Source: Skermanella rosea
Lineage (GTDB): Bacteria; Pseudomonadota; Alphaproteobacteria; Azospirillales; Azospirillaceae
DNA: 64,000 nt
NCBI RefSeq assembly: GCF_016806835.2
Contig: NZ_CP086111.1
Location: forward strand, 5,449,471-5,513,470
Direction: 5' to 3'
The notes under the pieces are model-generated. The model did not search any database and was not told the DNA's origin. It worked only from the letters and a program-made list of their open reading frames with translations. Position 1 is the stretch's first letter; every line of letters starts with the position of its first letter. Both the position numbers and the translations under genes were made by a program. This document shows positions 46,569 through 57,317 of the stretch, piece after piece.

Positions 46569-47657
46569 CTACTGGACGGGAGCCGTCTTAGCCGAAGGAG
46601 CGCCTGGGATCGGGCTGCGGCCGTCGGGCAGCACATAGACCGGGGCCGGAGGGGCGGGCGGCAGGCCCGGCTGCACTTCGGGCTGGATCTGGCCTTCCGG
46701 GCTGGGCCGGACTTGGGGTTCGTCGCTCGGCGGCGGCTCGATCCGGGTGCCGTTCCGGTCGTTCTGGGCGTTCCGATAGTCCTCGAGCGTGGCCTTGACC
46801 GAGGTGACCCCGAACACGCCGTCCTTCTGCTTCCAGTGGCGGTCGATCAGCGGCTGGGCCAGCGACTGGTCCTTCAGGCTCCAGTAGCCGTCCACCAGGC
46901 CCTCGACCACCAGCGAATAGACCGCCTTCTCGATCGCCTGGCGGACCGCCAGCGTCGGCGGCTCGTTGGTCGTGAAGCCGGTCTCGATCTCCAGCAGTTC
47001 CTTGAAGCCGACATAGCGGAAGGCCCCGCCCTGGGCGCCGACCGAGTAGATCGTCTTGGTCGTGCTGACCGACTTCAGGATCTCGCCGGTCTGCACCGCG
47101 ATGGCGCGGAGATAGACAGTCACCGTGTCGCGCCGATACTTCACGTCGCCGCCGATGCCGAGGAACCTGGCGCCGAGGCCGCCGGTGAAGGTATTGCTGT
47201 CGTAGCCGATGATGCCGCCGTCCAGGATGATCCCGGCGAAGGTCATGGGCGGCAGCGCCGGCTGGTTGCGCCCGCCATATTCCTCCCGGGTCGCCCGGAT
47301 GATCTGGCGCTCCTGGAGGACCGAGGGGAGCGAGGCCCGCTCGACGGTGGTGAACCATTTCCGGTTCCCGGCCTTCTCCAGCGCCTGGACCAGGATGGTG
47401 GCGCCGCCCTGGGTCACCGCCCGGCTGTACTCGGAGAAGTTCTCGTTCGGCTTATTCTGCCCGGTCAGGTCGTCGAACCGGTAGACCGCGACCGACAGCC
47501 TTCGCGCTGGTTCCGGCAGCGAGGCCAGTTCGTCGAGGCTGACGGTCTGCTGCTCCAGCATGGGCTGCTCGGACAGGGCCAGTTCGGGGTGGGTCGAGGC
47601 GCAGGCCGACAGGGCGACCAGGCTGGCCGCGACAAGGGCGAGTTTCTTGAAATTCAT
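46569..47657 (-). CDS. csgG: CsgG-like curli secretion channel lipoprotein
   Basis: The 362-residue protein has a lipoprotein signal (KLALVAASLVALSAC, lipobox LSAC). The CsgG domain shows RRLSVAVYRFDDLTGQNKPN, VTQGGATILVQALEKAGNRK, WFTTVERASLPSVLQERQII, GIILDGGIIGYDSNTFTGGL, GARFLGIGGDVKYRRDTVTV and YLRAIAVQTGEILKSVSTTK. It forms the nonameric outer-membrane pore for curlin export. The C-terminal 70 residues are a Pro-rich tail (PPPSDEP, GLPPAPPAPVYVLPDG) not found in E. coli CsgG. It is 60 bases downstream of csgF. Confidence 0.93.
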   Translation of the reverse strand: MNFKKLALVAASLVALSACASTHPELALSEQPMLEQQTVSLDELASLPEPARRLSVAVYRFDDLTGQNKPNENFSEYSRAVTQGGATILVQALEKAGNRKWFTTVERASLPSVLQERQIIRATREEYGGRNQPALPPMTFAGIILDGGIIGYDSNTFTGGLGARFLGIGGDVKYRRDTVTVYLRAIAVQTGEILKSVSTTKTIYSVGAQGGAFRYVGFKELLEIETGFTTNEPPTLAVRQAIEKAVYSLVVEGLVDGYWSLKDQSLAQPLIDRHWKQKDGVFGVTSVKATLEDYRNAQNDRNGTRIEPPPSDEPQVRPSPEGQIQPEVQPGLPPAPPAPVYVLPDGRSPIPGAPSAKTAPVQ

Positions 47658-47717
47658 GATCGGAGGTCTCCGTCGTCATCGATTGTCCGCGGGTTCTGGC
47701 AGGAGGTCCGGAGACGC

Positions 47718-48140
47718 TCAGAACCGGGGGATGGTGATGACGGAGGTGCCGCCGCCGCCGCTCAGGGTCAGGTTGATGTCGTTGCCGGCGCGGTTCCACT
47801 CGATGATCTGGTCATCGATCACGACGCGGCCGGCGTCCTGCGCGTTCTCACCGTAGATCTGCTCGGAAATCTGGCTCGCGACGCGGCTCAGGATGCTCGA
47901 GCGGATGATGCGGGAGAATTCGTCCTGCTGGGTCGTGGCCCCGTAGCTGAAATCCTTGGTCGAGGGGTCCTTGTACTTGTCGATGGCGCTGGCAATGCCG
48001 AGCAGATGGGCGGAGTTGCCGGGATAGCCGCCGAACGAGGGGTTGACCGGCTGATAGACCAGTTCTCCCGCGGAGGCCGAAGTGATAGCGGCAGCCAAAA
48101 TAAGAGTGGAAAGCAGAGAGTATTGAGCGATCTTAGCCAT
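47718..48140 (-). CDS. csgF: CsgF-like curli assembly factor
   Basis: The 140-residue protein has a signal peptide (YSLLSTLILAAAITSASA-G) and then the CsgF start ELVYQPVNPSFGGYPGNSAH, which inserts into the CsgG pore and helps anchor nucleation. The rest (IDKYKDPS, FSRIIRSSILSRVASQISEQ, VIDDQIIEWNRAGNDINLTL) also fits. It is the first gene of the leftward curli operon, followed by csgG. Confidence 0.92.
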   Translation of the reverse strand: MAKIAQYSLLSTLILAAAITSASAGELVYQPVNPSFGGYPGNSAHLLGIASAIDKYKDPSTKDFSYGATTQQDEFSRIIRSSILSRVASQISEQIYGENAQDAGRVVIDDQIIEWNRAGNDINLTLSGGGGTSVITIPRF

Positions 48141-48647
48141 TTTCGTCCCTATTTTTTAGTTACTGACTATGCGATGTCAGTACCGGGTCGATTTCATTGC
48201 CGGGCTTGGTTGTTCGTAGTCGCCGGCATGGCCAAGATATTATCGATTAACGGTATTTTAGCAAAATGCACGTTCGATTATAAAAAACATATAAAGTTTT
48301 ATACTTTCTCGAGGCGGAACTTCTCCCCGGAGGCCCCGTTGTGAGCGCCGAGCGCTACACAGGTTAATGAAATATGAATCCGGGCCGGGGTAGCCGCCTC
48401 CCCATCGCGGTTCCCTTCCGGCAATCCAGGGTCGTACCCCTTGGGGGCCGCCCTTTCCGGGGCCTGGGCGCGGCCGGTCGGCAAATGGGTAGTCTACCGC
48501 CCGGACCCCTGGAATCCGAAACTGATTTTCCGCATGGCAGGAGGTGGACAGGTCCATCCGTTTCCACGGCCTCGGCAAGGAACCCTGAACTTCTCCAACC
48601 CGTTCTCCGGGTTCCGGCGCAAGGCGCCTTGGTGGGAGACAGGGATC
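48141..48647. other. Divergent control region of the curli locus
   Basis: About 500 bases hold no credible gene. The part nearest csgF (about 48150-48310) is strikingly AT-rich for this genome; on the minus strand TGCTAAAAT at about 48250 resembles an extended -10 element. The part nearer the rightward secreted-protein gene is GC-rich and featureless to me. Confidence 0.5.
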
Positions 48648-49043
48648 ATGAGAAGCACAGCACTCGCCGCTGCCTTGGCTGCGGGCGTCCTGGCGGCGGT
48701 CGCCCCGGGGGGAGCCCGGGCCCAGGACGTCAAGGAAACCGTCTGCGCGCAGGGAACCTATTCGGAGCCATGCCCCGAGGTGATCTGGTGCCCGGCGGAA
48801 AACTGCGGGATCGGCATTCCGCAGCCCGATGGCCAGCTCGATATCATTTCCTCGACCGAGAAGAAGATGGAAGGCACGTCGCGCCGCCCGGTCCAGGCCG
48901 GCAAGCCGATGACGCTGGAGAGCATCACCGGCCGGGTGATCGTCTTCGAATGGGAGGACGCAGGCCAGGTCGAGCAGGCGGGATCGGACCTCACCATCAA
49001 GGACATCCTGTACGTCGTCATGCCGCCCGCCGGGCCGGGCTGA
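48648..49043 (+). CDS. Small secreted hypothetical protein (131 residues)
   Basis: A signal peptide (MRSTALAAALAAGVLAAVAP to ARA-Q) is followed by a mature domain with four cysteines (ETVCAQGTYSEPCPEVIWCP, AENCGIGIPQ) and a beta-rich end (ITGRVIVFEWEDAG, LTIKDILYVVM). The Cys pattern suggests disulfides in the periplasm. I know no family. It precedes iorA by 78 bases on the same strand, so it may be part of that operon. Confidence 0.7.
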   Translation: MRSTALAAALAAGVLAAVAPGGARAQDVKETVCAQGTYSEPCPEVIWCPAENCGIGIPQPDGQLDIISSTEKKMEGTSRRPVQAGKPMTLESITGRVIVFEWEDAGQVEQAGSDLTIKDILYVVMPPAGPG

Positions 49044-49121
49044 TCCTGGACGGGCACAGGGCCGGACCGCGCTCCGCACCGGGGCATCCATCGAACGGCA
49101 TTTGAACGGGAAGAAAATTTC

Positions 49122-49574
49122 ATGATCAAGCTGCGCATCAACGGGCAGGAAAAGCAGTATGACGGCGACGGGGAGATGCCGCTGCTGTGGTACCTGCGGG
49201 ACGAGCTGGGGCTGACCGGGACCAAGTTCGGCTGCGGCATCGCGGCGTGCGGCGCCTGCACCGTCCATCTGGAAGGCGAGGCCGTCCGGTCCTGCCAGAC
49301 GCCGATCAGCGCCGCCGAGGGCATGTCGGTGACGACCATCGAGGGGCTCGACCCCGAGGGCAACCACCCGCTGCAGAAGGCGTGGCGCGCCCAGGCCGTT
49401 CCCCAGTGCGGCTATTGCCAGACCGGACAGATCATGCAGGCGGCGGCGCTGCTCAAGCAGACGCCGAACCCCACCGACGAGGATATCGACAGCGTGATGT
49501 GGGGCAACATCTGCCGCTGCGGCACCTATAACCGCATCCGCAGCGCGATCCGCGCCGCGGCGAAGGAGGCCTGA
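49122..49574 (+). CDS. iorA: Isoquinoline 1-oxidoreductase-type small subunit (two 2Fe-2S clusters)
   Basis: The 150-residue subunit belongs to the xanthine dehydrogenase family. The plant-ferredoxin-type cluster site is [20 protein letters not shown] around 39-58, and the second cluster uses [16 protein letters not shown] and [15 protein letters not shown] around 97-140. It passes electrons from the molybdenum centre to an acceptor, probably a cytochrome. Its stop is one base away from the start of the large subunit gene. Confidence 0.93.
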   Translation: MIKLRINGQEKQYDGDGEMPLLWYLRDELGLTGTKFGCGIAACGACTVHLEGEAVRSCQTPISAAEGMSVTTIEGLDPEGNHPLQKAWRAQAVPQCGYCQTGQIMQAAALLKQTPNPTDEDIDSVMWGNICRCGTYNRIRSAIRAAAKEA

Positions 49575-49575
49575 G

Positions 49576-51864
<2,289 letters not shown>

Positions 51865-51888
51865 CGGCGGGGCGGCATCGGCGATATT

Positions 51889-51902
51889 TGAACAGCTGTT
51901 CA
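51889..51902. promoter_or_regulatory. 14-base palindrome just upstream of the mntP promoter
   Basis: TGAACAGCTGTTCA is a perfect palindrome ending 2 bases before the -35 hexamer TTGACA. It is a natural place for a regulator binding site, which would add transcriptional control to the riboswitch below. Confidence 0.5.
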
Positions 51903-51904
51903 GA

Positions 51905-51933
51905 TTGACAGGTGCCGCCGCCGCGCCTATGGT
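51905..51933 (+). promoter_or_regulatory. Strong sigma70-type promoter of mntP
   Basis: TTGACA (51905-51910), a 17-base spacer, and TATGGT (51928-51933) give near-consensus geometry. Transcription should begin near 51940, exactly where the riboswitch starts. Confidence 0.75.
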
Positions 51934-51939
51934 GCCCGG

Positions 51940-52080
51940 ACCATTGGGGAGTAGCTACCCTCCCGCGGGCCACCCGCGGGAGGGGTTCGCGCCAACAGAC
52001 TCGGGGATAGCCCGTGGCGCGTGCGGCAGCCGGACGTCAGGTTCGGAGGCTCGGCGAGACTGATGGCACGACCGCCGCCC
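51940..52080 (+). ncRNA. yybP-ykoY manganese riboswitch
   Basis: The leader begins with TTGGGGAGTAGC, the hallmark 5' motif of yybP-ykoY Mn2+ riboswitches. It continues through a strong stem CCCTCCCGCGGG/CCCGCGGGAGGG and closes near GGCGAGACTGATGGCA, which supplies the conserved CGAGAC segment of the second docking loop. It sits in the 5' leader of mntP, a standard target: Mn2+ binding would relieve termination or block of translation and switch on export. Confidence 0.85.
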
Positions 52081-52136
52081 GAAGGCCAACCGGGTGCGGG
52101 CGTGCTGTCCTGTTTCGTCTGGCCGGAGATACCCGG

Positions 52137-52700
52137 ATGATCGGCGCCACTTCCTTCGCGCTCGCCTTCAGCCTGTCCATGGACTCCTTCGCCGCGGCAT
52201 TGGGTCGCGGCGCCGCTCACACGCGCCCCGGCCTGCCCGAGGCGCTGCGCGTGGGCATCACCTTCGGCGCGTGCCAGCTGCTGATGTCGGTGATCGGCTG
52301 GGCGGTCGGCGCGTCCTTCGCCGAGACGGTCCAGGGCGTCGACCACTGGATCGCCTTCGCGCTGCTGCTGCTCATCGGCGGCAGCATGGTCCGCAACGCC
52401 CTGGCCGGGTCGTCGGACGACGGCGCCGCGGCGAAGCGCTCCGGCTGGCTGTCGCTGCTGGCGACCGGCGTGGCGACCAGCATCGACGCCAGCGCGGTCG
52501 GCGTCGGCCTCGCCATGGCCGACCTGGACATCGTCGTGACGGCGACGGTGGTGGGATTGGTGACTTTCCTGATGGGGTTCGGCGGAGTCATGCTGGGCCA
52601 CGCGGCCGGTCCGCTGCTCGGGCGCCGCGCCGAATTGATCGGAGGGGTTGGCCTGATCGGAATCGGCACCAAGATCCTATTCGAACATCTGAAGTCGTGA
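52137..52700 (+). CDS. mntP: Manganese efflux pump MntP
   Basis: The 187-residue protein has six hydrophobic segments and the family motifs AFSLSMDSFAAALGRG in the first helix and LLATGVATSIDASAVGVGLA in the fourth, each with the conserved Asp that binds metal. It exports Mn2+ across the inner membrane. ATG 52137 follows the riboswitch; an upstream GTG-type extension reading through the leader is not coding. Confidence 0.92.
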   Translation: MIGATSFALAFSLSMDSFAAALGRGAAHTRPGLPEALRVGITFGACQLLMSVIGWAVGASFAETVQGVDHWIAFALLLLIGGSMVRNALAGSSDDGAAAKRSGWLSLLATGVATSIDASAVGVGLAMADLDIVVTATVVGLVTFLMGFGGVMLGHAAGPLLGRRAELIGGVGLIGIGTKILFEHLKS

Positions 52701-52757
52701 TGCATATTGTCCGGTACTGACCGGACGCGAGCCCATCAAGAGCCTGGAGAGCCTGCC

Positions 52758-52934
52758 ATGTGCTGCCGCACAGCCGTCGAACGAGCCTTTTCCGAGATGA
52801 AGGCGTCCGGAGCCCCCGACCGGCACGCGCTCGAGGCCGCACTGATCATCCACCGTTTCCATCATCCCGAGATCCCGTTCGACGAGGCGCTGACCGAGGT
52901 GTCGCGCTGGACCGTCGGACGCCTGGTGCACTGA
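52758..52934 (+). CDS. Small hypothetical protein, 58 residues
   Basis: It starts MCCRTAVERAFSEMKASGAP and reads as a compact helical protein (HALEAALIIHRFHHPEIPFD, EALTEVSRWTVGRL). A GGAGAG site lies 9 bases before the ATG. It lies 57 bases after mntP on the same strand. I do not recognise it; the two adjacent cysteines and three nearby His residues could bind metal, but that is speculation. Confidence 0.6.
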   Translation: MCCRTAVERAFSEMKASGAPDRHALEAALIIHRFHHPEIPFDEALTEVSRWTVGRLVH

Positions 52935-53004
52935 CCGCCCGGTCCGGGCGGGACCGGGACGGCATGGGGGCGGCCGGATGCCGCCCCTCCGGTCGAGCCG
53001 TTCC

Positions 53005-53679
53005 TCAGGTAGCGACGCTGTCCAGTTCCCGCCGGCGGGCGTCGGGAATGTTCAGGCGGCTCGCCAGGAAATCCAGGTAGCGCCGCTCGGTCTCGGACCC
53101 GCCGCGGATCGCGATCTCCGACGCCAGATAGACCTGTTCGGCGGTGTCCTGGTCCCTGACCTGGCGGATGATGTCGTCGGTCGAGCGGGGTTGGCGGATC
53201 TCCTGCTCGACGATCTGCCGCTCCTCCGGTCCGGCGCCGGCCTTGTCCAGGTGCTGGATGATCCGCTGGCGCTCCTCGGCGGTGATCTGGCCGTCGGCGT
53301 TCGCGGCGGAGATCATGGCGCGGATCAGCAGCAGGGCCTGGTCCTCGTCCATCCGGGGTTCGGCCGGCACTTCCTTGGTCGGCTGGAAAACGCCGAGCGC
53401 GTCGAAGATCGGGGCGAAGGGGCCGCTGGCGCCCGTCTTCTGGGGCGCCGGCGCCGGCGCGGCGGCCTGATCGCTGCTGCCGCTGTCGCGGTAGGCCTTG
53501 TAGGCGAGGTAGGCCAGCGCAGCCATGCCGGCCTTGCCGCCCAGGCCCATGCCGCCCCTCGTCTTGCCGCCGCCGAGCAGCATCGGCGCCGCCGTCGCCA
53601 GGGCGGCGCCGCGCCCGCCGGTCCGTCCGGCGAGCCCGGATACCAGCATCGTGCCGAGCACCTTGGTCAGATTGGCCAT
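53005..53679 (-). CDS. DUF533/TerB-like protein
   Basis: The 224-residue protein starts with a Gly/Ala-rich segment typical of DUF533 (LTKVLGTMLVSGLAGRTGGR, GMGLGGKAGMAALAYLAYKA). The C-terminal TerB-like helical domain follows (LLIRAMISAANADGQITAEE, RQRIIQHLDKAGAGPEER, YLASEIAIRGGSETERRYLD). TerB-like domains bind metals through acidic residues and are linked to stress responses. The first 60 residues may associate with the membrane. The ATG at 53679 has a GGAGG site. Confidence 0.85.
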   Translation of the reverse strand: MANLTKVLGTMLVSGLAGRTGGRGAALATAAPMLLGGGKTRGGMGLGGKAGMAALAYLAYKAYRDSGSSDQAAAPAPAPQKTGASGPFAPIFDALGVFQPTKEVPAEPRMDEDQALLLIRAMISAANADGQITAEERQRIIQHLDKAGAGPEERQIVEQEIRQPRSTDDIIRQVRDQDTAEQVYLASEIAIRGGSETERRYLDFLASRLNIPDARRRELDSVAT

Positions 53680-53756
53680 GTCAGCCTCCCGTGTTTCATG
53701 TCGATGGATCGTTAACGATTGCCGGGCCCCGAGGTTCAGCATGCCCGGCGGCGGGG

Positions 53757-54416
53757 TCACCCCGAGGCCCTGGCCGGGCGGCCAGCGAGCGCCAAGGCGA
53801 CCAGCGCGGCCAGCGGCGGGACGAAGGCGTCAGGTGATCCCAAGGTCCAGAGCGTGGCGCCGCTGATCATGCACCAAAGCACGGGGACGATCATCAGGCC
53901 CCAGCGCCACGGGCCGGACGCCAGCGCCACGATGCCGAGCGTGCCGACCGCGGTCGGATCCGGCGTCATGGCGAAGGTCTCCGCCTGCGCCCAGTCCCGC
54001 CCGGCCAGCACGCCGGCCAGCGGCTGGACCGCCAGGGCGAAGGCGAACAGGCCGAGCCGCCAGGGCCGGCCGGCGGCGAGGTCCAGCTTTCCGCCCAGCG
54101 TGCCCGCAAGGACCAGCAGCAGGGCCTGCGCCAGGAACAGGCCCGCGAACCAGGTCGCCGCCCAGTTGATGGTGGCGTAGCGGGCGTAAAGGAAGCTCCA
54201 GGCGACCCAGGCCCAGGCGATCGCCAGCAGGGCCGCGACGACGCGGCCCCGATCCGGGCCGCCGCGCGCCGCCAGCACCAGGACCGCGAGGCCAAGGGCA
54301 AGCGCCGCTAAGTGCGCCGGCCACAGGGCCGCGTTGTGAAGCTCGAACAGGCGGTGATAGGTCCGGGGCGAGAACAGCAGGAAATCGGAGAGCGTGTAGG
54401 TCCACCACTCCGACAT
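53757..54416 (-). CDS. DUF6064-like integral membrane protein
   Basis: The 219-residue protein has about six to seven hydrophobic segments, beginning MSEWWTYTLSDFLLFSPRTY and containing YHRLFELHNAALWPAHLAAL, AWVAWSFLYARYATINWAAT and MTPDPTAVGTLGIVALA. I recall this pattern for DUF6064, of unknown function. Its ATG overlaps the stop of the aldo/keto reductase gene, so the two are coupled. Confidence 0.75.
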   Translation of the reverse strand: MSEWWTYTLSDFLLFSPRTYHRLFELHNAALWPAHLAALALGLAVLVLAARGGPDRGRVVAALLAIAWAWVAWSFLYARYATINWAATWFAGLFLAQALLLVLAGTLGGKLDLAAGRPWRLGLFAFALAVQPLAGVLAGRDWAQAETFAMTPDPTAVGTLGIVALASGPWRWGLMIVPVLWCMISGATLWTLGSPDAFVPPLAALVALALAGRPARASG

Positions 54417-55348
54417 CAGAGATCCTCGACATGGGCCGCCATGCGCCGGCGCATCGCCTCATCCGGCATCGGCCCGCGCGCGGCGGCCATGTTCTCCCGC
54501 ACATGGTCGACGCGGCTGGTCGCCGGGATCGCGCAGGTCACGGCCGGGTGCGAGATGATGAACTTGAGCAGCAGCTGCGCCCAGGTGTCGCACCCGATCT
54601 CCGCCGCCCAGCCGGGCAACGCCTCCCCTTCCAGCCCGCGGGTCAGGGCGCCCTGGCGGAACGGCCGGTTGACGATCACGCCGATGCCGCGCTCGGCGGC
54701 CAGCGGCAGTATGCGCTCCTCCACCTCGCGGTCCAGCACGTTGTAGCTGACCTGGACGAAATCGAGCGGGTGGTCGCGCATGACCCGCTCGAACTCGCCG
54801 TGGCGCCGGCCCTCGGAGGTCGTGATGCCGACATAGCGCAGCCGCCCCTCGGCCTTCATGGCGAACAGCGTCTCCAGGTGCCGTTCCCACGAGAGCAGGT
54901 TGTGGACCTGGAGCAGGTCGAACCGGGGAACGCCCCAGAGGCGGCGCGACTCCTCGATCTGTCCCGGCCCGGCGGCGGGGGACGAGATCCAGACCTTGTC
55001 GGTCGAGAACAGGGCCTGCGGGTGGCCGAGCCGGCCCAGCCCGTGGCCGATCACCGCCTGGGACGAGCCGTACATGGGCGAGCTGTCGATCATCCGCCCG
55101 CCGGCCTCGAAGAAGGCGGCCATGACGTCGGCGCACTCGTCCCGGAGGACCGGGTCGTCGCCGACATTGAAGGTGATCCAGGAGCCGAGGCCGACCGCCG
55201 GCAGCGCCTCGCCGCTCGACGGGATCGGCCGGGTCAGCGGCGGCCCCGCTTGCGCCCTGCCCAGGGAAGGCGCCAGCACGGCTGCCGCCCCGGTCGCCGC
55301 CATCAGTCCCAGGAGGGCGCGGCGGCTGAGGCTCGGCGTTTCGGTCAT
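54416..55348 (-). CDS. Tat-exported aldo/keto reductase
   Basis: The 310-residue protein has a Tat-like signal (SLSRRALLGLMAATGAAAVL). The aldo/keto reductase part follows (GLGSWITFNVGD, GGRMIDSSPMYGSSQAVIGH with catalytic Asp and Tyr, STDKVWISSPAAGPGQIEES, FDLLQVHNLLSWERHLETLF, YVGITTSEGRRHGEFERVM). Members normally use NADPH, which is scarce in the periplasm, so the cofactor here is uncertain. It is coupled to the downstream membrane protein gene. Confidence 0.88.
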   Translation of the reverse strand: MTETPSLSRRALLGLMAATGAAAVLAPSLGRAQAGPPLTRPIPSSGEALPAVGLGSWITFNVGDDPVLRDECADVMAAFFEAGGRMIDSSPMYGSSQAVIGHGLGRLGHPQALFSTDKVWISSPAAGPGQIEESRRLWGVPRFDLLQVHNLLSWERHLETLFAMKAEGRLRYVGITTSEGRRHGEFERVMRDHPLDFVQVSYNVLDREVEERILPLAAERGIGVIVNRPFRQGALTRGLEGEALPGWAAEIGCDTWAQLLLKFIISHPAVTCAIPATSRVDHVRENMAAARGPMPDEAMRRRMAAHVEDL

Positions 55349-55408
55349 CGGGCAGTCTCCATCTCGGGGGAACCGTTCCCCCTGAGATGGACTTCCCTGG
55401 GGCCGGAG

Positions 55409-55975
55409 TCAGGCCGGATCGTCGGGTTTCTTCGCGGCACGCCCTTCCGGCTGCGTCCTGTCCCCGCTCCGGGCCCGCTTGGACCGGGACAGGACCTTGA
55501 ACCGCTCGAGCTGGTCCGGCTCGTTGTAGCCGCCCAGGAACAGGTCGCCCAGCGCCCGCCGGCTGAGCGCCCGGATGCGGTTGCGGATGGCGTTGCGCAG
55601 CGCCTCCTGGCTCATCTGGCAGCGTTGGCAGAGCTTGCGGAGCTTGCCGCTGGCGTCGCCCGACAGCCGGACGAGCCGGACCGTCACCGGCATGTCCCGG
55701 ACCTCGGCATATTCGACCACGTTCGGCCAGGCCGCGCGGCGGCCGCGCCGGTCGCGCCAGGTCTGGTCTTCGGCATCGAACCAGCGGCCGTCCGCCAGGC
55801 AGCGCACCACCGTGCCGTGCTTCCGCCCGCAGTCCCGGCAGCGTTCGTTGGCGCTGACCGGCGTCGTGTCCGTATAGCGCACGCTCTCGCCCGAAGGATC
55901 GAGCTGCGGCCGGTATGTCGCCTTACGCCGTCCTGCGCTTCTCAACTCATGTCCCCTTGACCACCGGGCCACCAT
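55409..55975 (-). CDS. Hypothetical protein with zinc-ribbon-like motif (188 residues)
   Basis: It contains CRDCGRKHGTVVRCLADGRW near residue 45 and CQRCQM around 118, which look like two halves of a zinc site. A helical C-terminus (EALRNAIRNRIRALSRRALG) and a basic tail follow. I do not recognise the family. The start is uncertain: ATG 55975 has an AGGTG nearby, and the frame is open to 56098. Confidence 0.5.
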   Translation of the reverse strand: MVARWSRGHELRSAGRRKATYRPQLDPSGESVRYTDTTPVSANERCRDCGRKHGTVVRCLADGRWFDAEDQTWRDRRGRRAAWPNVVEYAEVRDMPVTVRLVRLSGDASGKLRKLCQRCQMSQEALRNAIRNRIRALSRRALGDLFLGGYNEPDQLERFKVLSRSKRARSGDRTQPEGRAAKKPDDPA

Positions 55976-56246
55976 GCCACACCTGCACCGCGGCGGCCAT
56001 GGGCCTCCCCGTGCCGGGGGATTACGCCGTTGGTTATAGATATACGCGCAGAAACCCGTCCTTGCGTACAGCTCCGGCGGTTTTCCAGAAAAATGCACCC
56101 CGGCGATGCACGATTCCCCTTGAACCGAACGCCGATCCCACTCATGTTGCAGTGCAGCAAGAGACGGAGCCGAGCGTTCCTCCGAACGGACGGACCCGGC
56201 TCCTCGACGCGATCAAATCATCACCATCTTTTCGGGAGACGCTTCC
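55976..56246. other. Gap upstream of the phasin gene
   Basis: No gene is evident. A sequence TTGCAGTGCAGC at about 56150 may be part of the phasin promoter. Otherwise I see nothing. Confidence 0.3.
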
Positions 56247-56687
56247 ATGAATACGTTCGCTCCGTTCAAGGTTCCTGGCTTCGAGCAGTTCAAGGTTCCG
56301 GGCTTCGACTTCAACGCCGTGTTCGACATCCAGCGCCGCAACATCGAGGCCCTGACCGCCGCCGGCCAGACCTTCGCCCAGGGCATGCAGACCGTCGCCC
56401 AGCGCCAGGGCGAGATCGCCCGCCAGTCCATGGAGCAGTTCCAGGGCTTGCTGTCGAACGCCGCCCCGACCGGCCAGGTCCAGGACACCATCATCAAGCA
56501 GGCCGACCTGGTCAAGACCGCCTACGAGAAGAACGTCTCGAACGCCCGTGAGCTTCAGGACATCGTCTCGAAGGTCACGAACGAGGCTTCGGACATCCTG
56601 AGCCGCCGCGTCGTCGCCAGCCTGGACGAGATCAAGGCCGTCGCCCAGCCGAAGAAGGTCTCCGAGCGCACCGTCAAGGCCGCCTGA
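56247..56687 (+). CDS. Phasin family protein
   Basis: The 146-residue amphipathic helical protein (NAVFDIQRRNIEALTAAGQT, FAQGMQTVAQRQGEIARQSM, DIVSKVTNEASDILSRRVVA) matches phasins, which coat polyhydroxyalkanoate granules. The GGAGACGCTTCC site lies just before the ATG. A tandem GFEQFKVPGFD-like repeat occurs near the N-terminus (FKVPGFEQFKVPGFDFNA). It is followed by a likely terminator and pairs functionally with the PHA-system protein earlier in the window. Confidence 0.9.
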   Translation: MNTFAPFKVPGFEQFKVPGFDFNAVFDIQRRNIEALTAAGQTFAQGMQTVAQRQGEIARQSMEQFQGLLSNAAPTGQVQDTIIKQADLVKTAYEKNVSNARELQDIVSKVTNEASDILSRRVVASLDEIKAVAQPKKVSERTVKAA

Positions 56688-56692
56688 AGCAG

Positions 56693-56726
56693 GGTTCCAG
56701 GCCCTGACCGGGCCTGATCCGGAACC
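56693..56726 (+). terminator. Hairpin after the phasin gene
   Basis: GGTTCCAGGCCC and GGGCCT...GGAACC pair to form a bulged stem five bases after the phasin stop. There is no strong T-run. Confidence 0.4.
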
Positions 56727-56910
56727 GAGGACTTCAGATTGTATCCGCTTGGGGCGGTGACAATGTGAGGTTCTCGGTCCGATGTGCTGGAATAGTGACT
56801 CGGTTGTGGTAGTGTCCACTGACCGAAAGGATATTGGGGAACGGGTTTCCGGCCCTTATTTTCATCGCGACGCGGCGCCTTGCCAGGAGCCGGGGATTCA
56901 CAGGGAGAAG

Positions 56911-57249
56911 ATGATGCGCGATATCGCCATTACCCTTGAGCAGGCTGCCCATTGGCTGAATTGCAGCACCGCCAAGGTCAAGGAATATCTGGCGGCCGGC
57001 CGTCTGCGCGCGTTCGAAGGCAAGTCGGGCGATGCCGCCAAGGTGATCTCGCTGAACGCGACCGTGATCCTGGCCGAGAGCCTTCCCCCGGAAGCCGGCA
57101 TCTTCCAGATCGCCGAGAAGCGCGACTACGACTCGGCGCCCCGCCCGCGCCAGGCCGGCATGGGCCGCGAGCGTCCGCCGCTCGAAGTCGTCCGCACCTC
57201 CGGCCCGATCGTCGAGCGCCGCCCGCTGCGGCCCTTCGTGGCCCGCTGA
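56911..57249 (+). CDS. Small protein with excisionase/MerR-like helix-turn-helix (112 residues)
   Basis: Residues of about 5-35 (ITLEQAAHWLNCSTAKVKEY, then LAAGRLRAFEGK) look like a MerR/excisionase helix-turn-helix and wing. The rest is basic and probably disordered (PRPRQAGMGRERPPLEV, ERRPLRPFVAR). It may regulate nearby genes. Two ATGs in tandem at 56911 and 56914 follow CAGGGAGAAG. Confidence 0.6.
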   Translation: MMRDIAITLEQAAHWLNCSTAKVKEYLAAGRLRAFEGKSGDAAKVISLNATVILAESLPPEAGIFQIAEKRDYDSAPRPRQAGMGRERPPLEVVRTSGPIVERRPLRPFVAR

Positions 57250-57276
57250 GGTTTCCAGGATCCGGCCCGGCTTGCG

Positions 57277-57310
57277 GGATCGGCCCCCGCCCGACGGCGG
57301 GGGCCGATCC
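57277..57310. terminator. Bidirectional terminator-like hairpin
   Basis: A perfect 15-base stem (GGATCGGCCCCCGCC, loop CGAC, and its complement) lies between the ends of two convergent genes. There is no T-run, but the stem is very stable and the position is right. Confidence 0.6.
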
Positions 57311-57317
57311 ATGCCCG

